Source: Chlorophyllum brunneum
Taxonomy: Eukaryota; Basidiomycota; Agaricomycetes; Agaricales; Agaricaceae
NCBI GenBank assembly: GCA_963576785.1
Contig: OY756146.1
Coordinates: 744,001-808,000 of the forward strand
Reading direction: 5' to 3'
DNA length: 64,000 bases
In this document: one piece after another, positions 34,138-46,700 of the stretch
How the letters are laid out: each line of letters starts with the position of its first letter
Position numbering within the stretch: position 1 is the stretch's first letter
The notes under the pieces: generated by a model
The model's database searches: none
What the model saw: only the letters and a program-made list of their open reading frames with translations
Told to the model about the DNA's origin: nothing
Position numbers and translations under genes: made by a program

Positions 34138-37100
34138 TTTGGTAAAGTGTCATTTGACTCACCTTGCAAGAGAGGTGCCACTATTCATAGCTAGGCTTGG
34201 AATAATAGTCTCTGACCAGAACAACAGTATATAAGCAGCAGTAGTTCATCAAGAACACCAAGAAGACCCAGAGCTTCAAGACCAATAGATATCCAGGGAT
34301 TACCAGTAATTACTAGATCCAAACAATAAACAGAACCAGAAATCTCTGAAGGCCTTAAGCAGCAGAAATCAGACTATAGCATAGATGAAGATATAGCTCT
34401 CTTCGAGACATTATTCAACATAGAAGTTGCCAAGACTACATATGACACAGAAGTCACCAAAACCCCATACAATATAGAAATTGCTAAAACATACAAGAAT
34501 GAACACAGTAAAGCTGAGACCACATCCGATATAGAAATTGCTAAGACTAACAAACACAGCAAATCTGAAACATCTGACATAGAAGTCACTAAGACACACA
34601 AATATAAACAACTAGAAATAAAATCCAAAATGGCTGATAAAATCAATTTCCCAAAGAACTTAGCTCTAGAACCAGAATATTTCAATGGAGATAGAACCAA
34701 GTTCGATGATTGGTGGAAAGCAATGTCCTTATGGACACTCTTCAACAAAATAGATGATAATGAGCAAAAGATAATTGGAGTACTAGCATGGATGAAAGGA
34801 GAACTAGCAGGTCCTTACACCAATACCAAGTTATAGGCAATTTAAGATAAGAAAACACCAGCATTTGATGACTTCACAATGGAGATAGTAGCTATATTCT
34901 CCTTGGGGAATAGAAAAGCAATAGCAGAAGGGGAAATAGAGTTGTTCAAACAGGGAAAGAGGAATACTATAGACTTCTTAATAGAGTTCAAAGTATTGAA
35001 GACCCAAGTAGAAACAGACAATACACATACCATATTCCTCCTCAAAAAACATACCAGAGCAGACATTATTAGGACTATTGTAGGCTATCCACCAGCCTCA
35101 ATCCTGGACATATATGACAAATGGAGGAACATAATCCTGGCAGTAGGGCAAGGATACAAAACTGCAGAAATTACCTGAGAAAACGTCAGAACTACCACAG
35201 GAGTCACCTATGGAGGTGGAGGGCAACTAATGGAGATTGGTAGACAGAGGGCAGATATTGATCAGAATGGAAAACCAAGATATTTCAACTGCAACCTATA
35301 CAGGCATGTTGCCACAAGAAGACCAAAGTCACATATACCAAAATAATGTGCTATAATTGTGGAAAGTAAAGCCACATCTCAAAGAACTGCCAAGTATCCA
35401 AGAAAGCATACATTAGGGAGATCACCAAGAAGACCAAGCAAGAAGAAGAGACAAAGGAGGATTTTATCAAAGGCTCTGAGTAGGTACAAACCTATAAGTC
35501 AATAACTCTAAAGTTCCTGTTTTATTTCACAATAGACAATATATGATCCTACAAAAAAGGAACTTGATATGCAAACTTCTCCTCAACTTGACAATCAAAA
35601 CAAAGAAGGGACCTAAACAAATCACCACACTAGCAGACTCTGGATACACCCATACATGCATAGCACAAAGAGTAGTAGAAGAGGAATGACTCTCAACCAA
35701 ATCCCTTGAAACTCTAATATAAGTAATCAATACCAACAGAACTAAAAACAAGAAAGGGAAGATAACAGACATAGTACACCTGGTACTAGACAATGGAAAA
35801 CACACAGAGAAAATTGAAGTAATGGTAACATAGTTGGAAAGTGTAGACTTATATCTTGGACATAACTGGCTAGTCAAACATAACCTGGAAATTGATTAGA
35901 CAAACAATATAATATGCTTCACAAGATGTCCAAAAAATTGCACCACACACCACAACAATATACAGTTCAACAAGAAAATATGCATGGTAAAGGAATATAT
36001 AGAGGAAAAAAAAGACCAACTAAACAAACTCAGAGGACCTACTGACATATCTATAGCAATACATGCACTTGTTCAACAAGAAGAACTTTGACAAACTGCC
36101 AGAATACATGATATGGGACCACAAAATAAACCTGTCAGAAGATGCACCACTGGTACTACAGTCCAAAGTTTACCCTATGATAATAATAGAAAAGCAAGAA
36201 TTGCAGAAATTCCTTGATAAAAATATTGCATCTGGACAAATTTGACCATCACAATCCCCCTATGCCACCCCATGCTTCTTTATACCCAAGAAAGATGGAA
36301 CCAAGAGACTGGTACAAGACTATGTGAATGAATACATGATCAAAGACAAAATGCTACTTCTGCTCATAAGCAAAGTTATTGACAGACTCAAAGACATAAA
36401 AGTCTTCAACAAGCTCAACATCATTTGGGGATGCAACAACATCCAAATCAGAGAAGGCGATGAATGGAAAGCAGTGCTCATAACAAACAATGGGTTATTC
36501 GAACCAATGGTCATGTTTTTTGGAATGAGTAACCTACCAGCAACCTTCCAAAGGATGATGAACACAGTATTCCGAGAAATGTTACATGAAGGATCAGTCA
36601 TCAATTATATGGATGACTTTGTTATCCTAGGTACTACATAGGAAGAACTTGAAGAAAGGACAAAATAATTCCTTGATATCGTAGCAAAACATCAGCTATA
36701 CTTCAAACAATTGAAGTGTTTATTTGACATGAAGGAAATACCAATACTAGGATTTGTGGTTGGATGGGGCAGCATTAAAATGGAGGAGGAGAAGGTGAAA
36801 GCAGTAAAGGAATAGCCAATACCCAAATTAGTGAAGGATGTTGAAAAATTCCTAGGATTTGCAAACTTCTATCAATGATTCATACATGACTTCAGCAACA
36901 TTGCAGCCCCTTTACACAAGCTGAAGAAGAAGGACACTCAATGGACATAGACAGAACAACAATAGGAAGCCTTTGAAAGAATCAAAGAAAAAGTCACAAG
37001 CAAACCAGTATTAGCAATACCACAGGACAAGGAACAATACCAAGTAGAGGTAGACATATTAGGCTATGGAGTAGGAGTAGTATTGTTACAGAAACAAGAA

Positions 37101-37362
37101 GAATACTGGCATCCAATTGCCTTCTACTCAAGAACAATGATACCTGCAGAGCAAAACTACCAAATCTATGACAAAGAACTACTAGCTATCCAAGAAGCAG
37201 TCAAAACCTGGAGACAATACCTACTTGATGCTGATAAACCCTTTGAAATTTGGACTAATCACAAGAATTTGGAATACTTTTGAAAACCACAACAACTTAC
37301 AAAACAACAAGCTAGGTAGCAGATGGAGCTACAAGAATACCATTACATGTTGAAACACATTT
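34138..37362 (+). pseudogene. Chromovirus copy E2, left half (gag, protease, RT, RNase H)
   Basis: Plus-strand copy interrupted by the minus-strand element at 37363. Recognisable parts: Gag core (34630-35178; KNLALEPEYFNGDRTKFDDW), a zinc knuckle region (about 35346-35390), protease, reverse transcriptase with an intact catalytic YMDD (about 36607), and RNase H up to the segment ending LKHI at 37362. It is broken by many stops, mostly readable as C-to-T or G-to-A changes. It continues at 43764 after the insertion. Confidence 0.8.
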
Positions 37363-37667
37363 TGTTACAACCTTAGTCTACGACTCAGGTAGCAAGTCTT
37401 TGGATAAAGACAAGGAAGTAGAGAAAGAGTAAGGGATGATACGATTGGTAAAGTGTAAGGAATACATCAAGTATTACTACACTTTATATACTAGTGGTAT
37501 GGGCTAAGAATAAGGGAGCAGAGTAAAGGAGTCATAGGGGACGAGTAAAATGAGTCAGTAAGAGTACAGCCATAAGGGATCAAACAAGGGGACAAAGCAG
37601 ATACATCGGAATGATAAAGGTGATGGGTGCATGATAGGAATATACTGTCTATCTATAGTTCATAACA
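37363..37667 (-). repeat. 3' LTR of copy E4
   Basis: 305 bp. On the minus strand it starts TGTTATGA and ends TTGTAACA. It differs from the other LTR of the same element (43459-43763) at a small number of sites, several of them at former CpG positions. Confidence 0.9.
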
Positions 37668-37722
37668 ATACCTCTCTTTTTACTTTCATGACCTCATGAA
37701 ATACCATGGTCTACTTGTCGTC

Positions 37723-38589
37723 TTATTCTTTGTGTAAGGCGTTGACAAGTTGACGTTTGGTAGGACCAATCATCGGGGTTCCTGATTTGTGTCGACATTC
37801 AATCCAAAAGGGGGCATGGTCTTGGCCTCCTCTGAAGAGGGCTATGGTGCATCCTTTGAATGTAGCTGTATCATTTGTTTTGGCTGCAATAAGGTTGTGT
37901 ATTATCTCTTTCCAGTAGTTTTCTTCAAACTGTCCTCCGTCTTTGAGTGTGAGATAAGATGGGGGTGGGTTGAATATCATTGGTTTGGGTGGTGGGTCCA
38001 TATTAGATAGTTGAATAAGGAGGTGGTCTACTTCATCTTGCATATCCAGTTCTATCAGGTGGTCTGGGACCGATTTGTCGATTCCCTCCATTCCTTTGTC
38101 TAACTAGTTCTGTTCATCATCTTTGTGGTAGGGCAGCTTGTTGGGTAAGGTAATGGGGATGTATGAGTCGAGATCCATTAGTCTCCGTGCAAGTCTATAA
38201 GTGGAATTGTTGCTCGAGTTGGTGAGGTGATTGAGTCTTTTGCCTGTCATGATTAAGGTACTTTGGATACATTTCTTTGCATCAGAGTGCACTAGTACGT
38301 TGAGGTTGGTGGCTACTTTATCTAATAATTCCTTCATAAGTTCATGTTTCCCAGTTGACATGGCGGCAGGGAGGGCTCTGGTAGTAGTAACAAGTAGAAT
38401 GCAGCTCAGGGCTTTGGCTTGGATTTGGAGGTTGTTGATGGCATGTATGATGTATGTGAGTCCTTTGGTTGTGGTAGTATAGTGCTCGATTTGATCTTCA
38501 GTGGAATGAGCATCAAGGAGGTTGTTAAGTTCTTGTTTGAATTCTGCATCATTGGCTGGGAAGGGGGTGGGCTTGCGTTTGGTGTGCAT
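37723..38589 (-). pseudogene. Accessory ORF3 of the chromovirus, one stop
   Basis: An open frame downstream of pol and before the 3' LTR, starting at the ATG of MHTKRKPTPFPANDAEFKQE and about 288 codons long, with a single TAG at 38104-38106. The homologous codon in copy E3 is Trp (DEQEWLDEGMEG), so the stop is a Trp-to-stop mutation. Further landmarks are MKELLDKVATNLNVLVHSDA, RRLMDLDSYIPITLPNKLPY and a C-terminal LFRGGQDHAPFWIE. It is soluble-looking, with no membrane segment, signal peptide or zinc motif. The same ORF is recognisable in copies E2 and E3 at protein level, so it belongs to the family. I know of no function; chromoviruses usually end with the chromodomain. Confidence 0.75.
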
Positions 38590-38686
38590 GGTGTGTTGTG
38601 AAGGTAATCAGCAAAGTTTATGGTGCAATGGATACAGCATGAGGTGCATCGAGTATAGTGATCTCTTGTAACATGGGGTTTGTTGT

Positions 38687-41600
38687 TCATAATTGCTGCT
38701 TTTTACCCTCCCTTTTTATAGGTTTTGTCCTTGAAATCTTGTCTAAAAATTCTTGAACTACCTCCTTAGCATTTCCCAACTCTGACTTATTCTCCCATGT
38801 GTCTTCCTCGGAGGTATACCCTTTCCAGTGTACTAGGAATTGCTTTTGTCGTCCTCTTGTGTGGTGTCCTTGGATCTCTTCTACCTCATATTGTTCTTCA
38901 TCGTTGATGATCTCGGACATCAGTGGTGGTAGGGTGCGCTGGCTGTTGAACTCGGGTTTTTGATAGGGGGAGAGGAGTCTGCTGTTAAACACATTGTGTA
39001 TCGCCCATGTTTCAGGTAAGTCTAATTGGTAGCTTGTTTCACCTATTTTTGTTTTTATCCTGAATGGTCCATATCATTTGTGATCCAGCTTTTTGGTTGG
39101 TCTCATTGTCCTGATATTATTTGCTTCGAGCCAAACTTGTTCTCCTGGGATGTACTCGTGTTCCGGCTTAGTGCTGTTACGTTTCTCCATTTGTCTCTGA
39201 CTGCATTGTAACATCTTTGTCACTTCTTATCGCATATCTTGTAACTCCTGTATTCGTTCCATAATTGCAGGTGCTTTGGTGATACTTGTTATGTCTCCTT
39301 TCCAAGGGTGTTGTCCATAAACTATTTCAAATGGTGAATATCTAGTGGCTGTGTGGATTTTGTCATTGTATTGGAATTCCACTGTGGCTAGCCATTTTTT
39401 CCAATTGTCTTGAGCATGGTTTATTACATTTCTGAGGTATGTTTCAACCTCCTGGTTGATGCGCTCTGTTTGACTGTTGGTTTGTGGATGGTATGCCATG
39501 GATAAGTTTTGCTGGGTTCCCATTGCTTGGTATAATTCTGCTATGAATTTGGATGTGAATTGTGGACCTCTGTCACTGATGATTCTGCGGGGAATTCCAT
39601 GTGTTCTCCATATATCATCTCAATCATCTCGATAAATATCTCCTAGCTCCTCAGATGTTAAGGTGGTGTTGACTGCTCGCAATCTGATCATTTTGCTGAA
39701 ATGGTCAACTATGACAAGTATTGCGTCATATCCTTCTGATTCTGGTAGTGGTCCTATTATGTTAATTGATATCTCTTCCCAAGATTCCGCTGGTGTCGGT
39801 AATGGATGGAGATGTGTTGTTGGTCTTGTTTGGAGTATTTTATTTTGTTGGCATGTTTTGCATTTTTGGATGTATCATTTGACATTGTTGCATATCTGGG
39901 ACCACCAATAACTCTGTTTGAGGAGTTTGATCATTCGATATTGTCCCGGATGTCCTACATCTATTTTGTTGTGGTGTTGTCATAGTATTTCTTGTCGTAT
40001 TTGGTTGTTGGGTAGAACATACATCCTTCCTTCAAACATCGGTACCCCATCTGTTTCCCATATCTCCTTTGGTCACTTCTCTTTTTCTTTTAGCCATTGT
40101 GTTTCTCTTTTTGTCTCCTTTTGTATTTGGTGTCTCAGATCTTCTTCCCCTGAGATTTCCCAAATTTGTCAGATTGTGGTAATTGTGCTGTCATCAAATA
40201 AGTGGTCTGGTAGTAAGATGATGTTGGTGTTGTCTCGAGTAGTGTCCGTTTTTGTTAGTCTTGACAAGATGTCGGCTTTCATGTTGGTTTTTCTGGGGAT
40301 ATGTTTCAATGTGTAATGGTATTCTTGTAGCTCCATCTGCCACCTCGCTTGTTGTCCTGTGAGTTGTTGTGGTTTTCGGAAATATTCCAGGTTTTTGTGA
40401 TTGGTCCATATTTCGAATGGTTCATCTGTGTCAAGTAGATATTGTCTCCAGATCTTGATTGCTTCTTGAATAGCAAGTAATTCTTTATCATAGATCTGAT
40501 AGTTTCATTCTGCAGGTGTCATTGTTCTTGAATGGAATGCGATTGGGTGCCAGTTTTCTTCTTGTTTTTGTGATAATACTGCTCCTACTCCATATCCTGA
40601 TGCATCCACTTCTACCCTGTATTGACCCTTGTCTTGTGGCATTGCTAGTACTGGTTCACTTGTGATCTTTTCTTTGATCTTTTCAAAGGCTTGCTGCTGT
40701 CGTTCCTCCCATACCCATTGCATGTCTTTTTTCTTCAACTCGTGTAGCAAGGCTGCTATGTTGCTAAAGTCGTGAATGAATCATTAGTAGAAGTTTGCAA
40801 ATCCTAGGAATTTCTCGACATCTTTTAGGGATTTGGGTGTTGGTCATTCTTTCACTGCCTTTACTTTCTCCTCTTCCATTTTAACGCTGCCTTGTCCAAC
40901 CACAAATCCTAGTATGGGTACTTCTCTTGCATCAAATACATATTTCAATCTTTTGAAATATAGTTGGTGTTTTGCTGCAATGTCGAGAAATCATTTTGTC
41001 CTTTCTTCAAGTTTCTGTTGTGTGGTCCTGAGTATGATGAAATCATCCATGTAGTTGACAACTGCTCCTTCATGTAGCATTTCTTGAAAGACAGTGTTCA
41101 TCATCCTTTGGAATGTTGCTGGCGAGTTACTCATTCCAAAAAACATGACCATTGGTTCAAATAATCCATTGTTCATTATGAATGCTGCTTTCCATTCGTT
41201 GCCTTCTCTTATCCTGACGTTATTGTATCCCCAGATGATGTCGAGTTTGTTAAAGACTTTTGCATTCTTGAGTTTGTCAATAACTTTGCTTATGAGTGGA
41301 AGTGGCATCTTATCTTTGATTATGTGTTCATTTAGCTTCTTGTAGTCTTGTACCAGTCATTTGGTTCCATCTTTTTTGGGTATGAAGAAGCATGGTGTGG
41401 CGTAGGGGGATTGTGATGGTCAAATTTATCCTGAGGTGATATTTTCTTGGAGGAATTTTTGTAGTTCTTGTTTCTCCGTTAATATCATTGGATAGACCTT
41501 GGACTGTAATACCAGTGGTGCGTCTTCTGTCAGGTTTATTTCATGGTCCCATATTGTATGTTCCAGTAATTTGTCGAAGTTCTTCTTGTTGAACAGGTGC

Positions 41601-42180
41601 ATATATGGCTGCAGGTATGTTGGTAGGTCTTTTGGGTTTGTTTGGTCAGTCTTCTTTTCCTCTATGTGTTCTTTTACTGTGCATATTTTTTTGTTGAACC
41701 GTATATCGTTGTGGTGTGTGGTGCAGTCCTTTGGGCATCTATTGAAGTGTACAATGTTATTTGTCCAGTCAATTTCTGGGTTGTGCTTGACTAGCCAGTC
41801 GTGTCCGAGATATAGGTCCACACTTTCCAGTTGTGTTACCATTGCTTTGATTTCTTCCATGTGTTTGCCATTACTTAGTACCAGTTGTGCCATATCTGTT
41901 ATTTCTCCCTTCTTATTTTCAGTTCCATCGGTATTGATTACTCATATTGTGGTTTTGAGAGGTTTGGTCATGATCTGTTCTTCTTCTACTACCCTTTGTA
42001 CTATGCATGTGTGTGTACATCTGGAATCCACCAGTGTGGTGATTTGCTTGGGTCCTTTCTTTATTCTAATCATTGAATCAAGGAGAAGTTTGCACGTTGA
42101 GTTTCATTTTTGCAGGATCACATATTGTCTATTGTGACATAAAACAGAAACTCTAGGTTTATTGGCTCGTGGGTTTGTGC
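38687..42180 (-). pseudogene. Chromovirus pol of copy E4 with in-frame stops
   Basis: One continuous frame, -1 relative to gag, spans protease to chromodomain but holds about 17 stops (I count 14 TGA and 3 TAA, no TAG). Protease has LVDSRCTHTC (Asp-Ser-Gly changed to Asp-Ser-Arg). Reverse transcriptase has the catalytic NYMDDFIIL (about 41044). RNase H contains VEVDASGYGVGAVLSQKQ. Integrase has the Zn-finger CKTCQQNK, then SINIIGPLPES and SDRGPQFTSKF. The C-terminal chromodomain reads YEVEEIQGHHTRGRQKQFLV followed by HWKGYTSEEDTWE, which assigns the element to the chromovirus clade. Stops fall mostly on conserved Arg (CGA) and Trp (TGG) codons. As written, no full polyprotein can be made unless stops are read through. 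Confidence 0.9.
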
Positions 42181-43365
42181 CTACTCGGAGCCTTCGACAA
42201 AATCCTCTTTTGTCTCTTCTTCTATCTCCTTGGTAACCTCTCTGATATGCACTTTCTTCGGTGATTTACAGTTCTTCGAGATATAGCCTTGTTTGCCACA
42301 ATTATAGCATGTTATTTTGGTGTATGCTATCTTTGTTTTCTTGTAACAGTATTTGGCAATATGCCCATAGAGGTTACAGTTAAAACACCTCAGTTTGCCA
42401 TTCTGATTGGTGTCTGCCCTCTGTCTACCAATCTCCATTGGTTGTCCTCCGCCTCCATAGGTGACTCCTGTGCTTGTTCTGACATCTCCTCGTGTGATGT
42501 CTGTTGTTTTGTATCCTTGTTCTACTGCGAGGATAGTATTTCTCCATTTGCTATATGTATCTGGGATTGAGGCTGCCAGGTAGCCTACAATAGTTCGGAT
42601 AATGTCTGCTCTGATGTGTCGTTTGAGAAGGAATATGGCATGTGTGTCATCTGTTCCTACTTGGGTTTTCAATGCTTTAAACTCTATTAAGAAGTCCGTG
42701 GTGTTCCTCTTTCCCTGTTTGAACAACTCGATTTCCCTTTCTGCTATTGCTTTTCTATTCCCCAAGGAGAAGGTGGCTACCATCTCCTTTGCAAAATCAT
42801 TGAATGCTGGCATTTTCTTATCTTGAATCATTTGTAATTTGGCATTGGCATAGGGACCTGCAAGTCCCCCTTTCATTCGAGCTAATATTCCAATTATCTT
42901 TTGCTCGTTATTGTTGATTTTGTTGAAGAGTGTCCATAAGGACATTGCTCTCCACCAATCATCAAACTTGGTTCTATCTCCATTGAAGTATCCTAGTTCT
43001 GGAGCTAGGTTCTTTGGGAAGTTGATTTTATTGGCCATTTCTGATTCTGTCTCTGGTTCGCTATATTCATTTTCGTGGGTATTGGCGACTTCCATGTTGG
43101 ATGTGGCTTCGGCAATTTCTGTATCAAATGGGGTCTCAGTGACTTCTATGTCGAATGTGGTCTTGGCAACTTCTGTGTTGAATAGAGTCTCGAAAAGAGC
43201 TGTGTCTTCTTCTATACTGTAGTTGGATTTCTGCCATTTAAGGCCTTCAGGGATTTCTGGTTCTGTTCGTTGTTTGGATCCGGTGGTTACTGGTGATCCC
43301 TGGATATCTGTTGGTCTCAGAGCTCTTGGTCTTCTTGGTATTCTTGATGAGCTACTGCTGCTCAT
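42181..43365 (-). CDS. Chromovirus Gag, intact
   Basis: Uninterrupted 394-codon frame starting MSSSSSSRIPRRPRALRP, 94 bp after the 5' LTR. It encodes the structural capsid protein: an N-terminal Ser/Arg segment, a stretch of short acidic repeats (TEVAK, DIEVTE, DTEIAE, NMEVAN), the Gag core (KNLAPELGYFNGDRTKFDDW), a basic linker, and two CCHC zinc knuckles (CFNCNLYGHIAKYC and CYNCGKQGYISKNC) in the nucleocapsid part. It ends in an acidic tail at a TAG; pol follows in the -1 frame. Being entirely open contrasts with the adjacent pol, which has many stops over 3.5 kb. Homologues in copies E1 and E2 are broken. Confidence 0.92.
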   Translation of the reverse strand: MSSSSSSRIPRRPRALRPTDIQGSPVTTGSKQRTEPEIPEGLKWQKSNYSIEEDTALFETLFNTEVAKTTFDIEVTETPFDTEIAEATSNMEVANTHENEYSEPETESEMANKINFPKNLAPELGYFNGDRTKFDDWWRAMSLWTLFNKINNNEQKIIGILARMKGGLAGPYANAKLQMIQDKKMPAFNDFAKEMVATFSLGNRKAIAEREIELFKQGKRNTTDFLIEFKALKTQVGTDDTHAIFLLKRHIRADIIRTIVGYLAASIPDTYSKWRNTILAVEQGYKTTDITRGDVRTSTGVTYGGGGQPMEIGRQRADTNQNGKLRCFNCNLYGHIAKYCYKKTKIAYTKITCYNCGKQGYISKNCKSPKKVHIREVTKEIEEETKEDFVEGSE

Positions 43366-43458
43366 ATACTGTCGTCCTGGTTGGAGGCTATTATTCCAAG
43401 CCTAGCTACAAATAGTGGCACCTCTCTTGCAAGGTGAGTCAAATGACACTTTACCAAA

Positions 43459-43763
43459 TGTTATGACCTTAGTCTATGACTCAGGTAGCAAGTCTTTGGA
43501 TAAAGACAAGGAAGTAGAGAAAGAGTAAGGGATGATACGATTGGTAAAGTGTAAGGAATACATCAAGTATTACTACACTTTATATACTAGTGGTATGGGC
43601 TAAGAATAAGGGAGCAGAGTAAAGGAGTCATAGGGGACAAGTAGAATGAGTCAGTAAGAGTACAGCCATAAGGGATGAAACAAGGGGGCAAAGCGGATAC
43701 ATTGGAATGATAAAGGTGACGGGCGCATGATAGGAATGTACTGTCTATCTATAGTTCATAACA
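43459..43763 (-). repeat. 5' LTR of copy E4
   Basis: 305 bp. On the minus strand it starts TGTTATGA and ends TCATAACA; the internal region then begins ATTTGGTAAAGTGTC, where the primer-binding site should lie. I cannot match it confidently to a specific tRNA. Confidence 0.9.
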
Positions 43764-46700
43764 CATTTCTGGAAAAACCAACACAAAAGCCAATATATTA
43801 TCAAGACTAACAAAAAATACCACTACCTGAGACAATACCAATATTATTTTACTACCCAACCATCTATTTGAGGACAACACAATCACTATGATCTGACAAA
43901 TCTGGGAAATCTCAGGAGAAGAAGATCTGAAACACCAATTGCAAAAGGAAACAAAAAGGGAAACACAGTGGCTAAAAGAAAAGGAGAAATGACCAAAGGA
44001 GATATGGGAAACAGATGGATTACCAATATTCAAAGGAAGAATATATGTTCCACCAAACAGTCAAATACAACAAGAGATACTCCAGTAATACCATGATGAA
44101 ACAAATGTAGGACACCCAAGACAACATTGGATGATTAAACTCCTTAAACAGAGTTATTGGTGGCCTCAGATGCATAATAACATCAAATGATACATCAAAA
44201 GATGCAATATATGTCAATGAAACAAGATACCCCAAATAAAACCCATCACACACCTCCACCCATTACCAATACCAGGGGAACCTTGGGAGGAAATATCAAT
44301 CAACATGATAGGACCATTACCAGAGTCAGAAGGATATAATGCAATACTTGTCATAGTTGATTGTTTTAGCAAAATGATTAGACTATGTGTAGTTAACACC
44401 ATCTTAACATCTGAGAAGCTAGGAGATATCTACCAAGATGACATATGAAGAACCCATGGAATACCCTGCAGATCAGTGACAGAGGTCCACAATTCACATC
44501 AAAGTTCATAGCAGAGTTATGCCAAGCAACTGGTACCCAATGAAACCTATTCATAGTATACCACCCACAAACCAACAGTCAAACAGAGTACATCAACCAG
44601 GAGGTTGAGACATACCTCAGGAATATAATAAACTGCATGCAGAACAACTGGAAAAAATAGTTAGCCATAGTGGAATTCCAGTACAATAACAAAACCTATA
44701 CTGCTACTGGATATTTGCCATTCAAAATAGTTTACGGACAACACCCTTGGAAAGAAGATATAACAAACATTACTAAGACACCTGCAATCATGGAACAAAT
44801 CCAGGAGTTACAGGACATGTGACAGAAAACAATAAAAATGTTACAACACAGCCAGACACAAATGGAAAAATGTAATAGTACCAAACCAGAACATGAGTAT
44901 ATTCCGGGAGAATAAGTATGGCTTGAAGCAAACAACATCAGGACAACAAGACCAACCAAGAAGCTAGACCACAAATGCTATAGACCATTCCAAATAAAAG
45001 CAAAAATAGGTGAAACAAGTTACCAACTGGAACTACCCAAAACATGGGCAATACATGATGTATTTAACAGCAAGCTCCTTTTCTCCTATCAGAAACCCAA
45101 TTTTGACAGCCAGCACACCCCACTACCACCAATACCTAAGATCACCAATGATGAAAAATAGTATGAAGTAGAAGAGATCCAAGAACACTGTACAAAAGGA
45201 CAGTGAAATTAATACCTAGTACACTGGAAAGGGTATACCTCCAAAGAAGACACATGGGAGGGTAAGTCAGAACTAGGAAATGCTAAGAAGGCAGTTCAGG
45301 AATTTTTGGACAAGATTTCAAGGACAAAACCTATAAAAAGGGGGGGTAAAAAGTGATAATTATGAACAAGAAACTTTACATCCCAAGAAACCACTACACT
45401 TGAAGAATCTCTTATTGTATCCACTGTACACTAGACCTTGCCAACTACCTCTATAACACACCATGTTTGCTGAATGCAAACACACCCCATACCCAGCCAA
45501 TGACACTGAATTTGAACAAGAACTCAACAGCATCCTCGATGCACAGACAACCAATAAGCAAATCAAATACTATACCTCAACCATCAAAGGCCTCACATAC
45601 ATCATGCATACTATCAACAATATTCAAATTCAATCCAAAGCTGTTATGGATTCAGCTACTAAGGGCAATTAAAGAGGATGTGACCTCTAGGGTATGGCCT
45701 TAATACCTATCTCAGCCAAGTAACTGGATAAGCAAATATTATCAACCTGTCATTACTCAACCAAGAAATGGGAATCCTGTTTATCTTGTAGCTCTGAGTG
45801 ATAAAGGCAAGTAGAGAATAAGCAGTTAAGTAATCTTCTATTGATTGACAGCAACTGTCAATGGAAACTCTTCTTGGGCAATCAAGAAGGCTATTCTTGT
45901 AGAAGATCAAAGCTTAAGCTTTGACTTCCTAATACAGTCAGCTATTTATACTAACTACTTCTTTTCTATAAATACTACAGAGTATAGATAATGAGACTGA
46001 AATATGTTTCACAATATAAAACTAATAGATATGAAACTCAAGGTAAAACACTACTAAAGATAGACATGAAACTGATAGAGATGAAACAGCTAAACATAAA
46101 GCAAAGTGAAACTGATGAAGGTAAAACAGATAAGTGCTTACTCATCCTCAGAGATCTCAGATGATGATGATAGAGATTCATTGGAATAGCTGTAGTAGCA
46201 AGACATATAGAATGAAGTGGTAGAGGATGATGACAACAACAGTGGTGGTGGAAAAACCATATCCATAGGATAATCAGAGTCAGATGATAGGGATGATATA
46301 GATGCAATTGGTTCTTTGGAGAGATAAGACTCTGGTGACTTGACAAAGGCTCAAGTAGATTGTAATAGCAGATGGGGAGAATTGTCACTGTCACTACTGG
46401 GTACAGCGGGTTTGTCATCTGGCGATAAGTCTCTAGGTCACATTTCTATGCAATGGATTCCATCAGCAATTTGTTGGTGAATGAGCACTTCAAGTGCTGG
46501 ACCACAAGTATACATGTAGGGGTGGATATACTACATGGTTTCTTTGGTAGTCGGTCTTTCCAACCATTGTTCCAGGTGCTGTAGAGGTTGTTCTTAATAG
46601 TGCATAAGTAGAGTCTATCAGCATTGCATACATATAAGTATGGTGCATATTTCTAGACTAGTCGAAGTAGAGAATCGATAATGGCATCATTGGATTGTGG

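Larger units (their letters stand above)
37363..43763 (-). mobile_element. Complete Ty3 chromovirus copy E4 (minus strand)
   Basis: A 6401 bp element bounded by two 305 bp LTRs and a perfect 5 bp target duplication CATTT (37358-37362 and 43764-43768). Order on the minus strand is LTR, gag, pol (protease, RT, RNase H, integrase, chromodomain), ORF3, polypurine tract, LTR. It sits inside the RNase H/integrase junction of copy E2; removing it and one CATTT restores the reading LKHISGKT. It has the highest CpG content of the copies and the best-preserved ORFs, so it is the youngest insertion. The polypurine tract AAAAAGAGAGGT lies just inside the 3' LTR (about 37672-37683). Confidence 0.92.

Noticed and set aside
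38687..42180. A variant genetic code with TGA as Trp
   Set aside because: Host genes here use TGA as normal stop (paralogue B, EXO1, cyclo-ligase), and many element TGAs fall on Arg (CGA) sites, so mutation explains them better.
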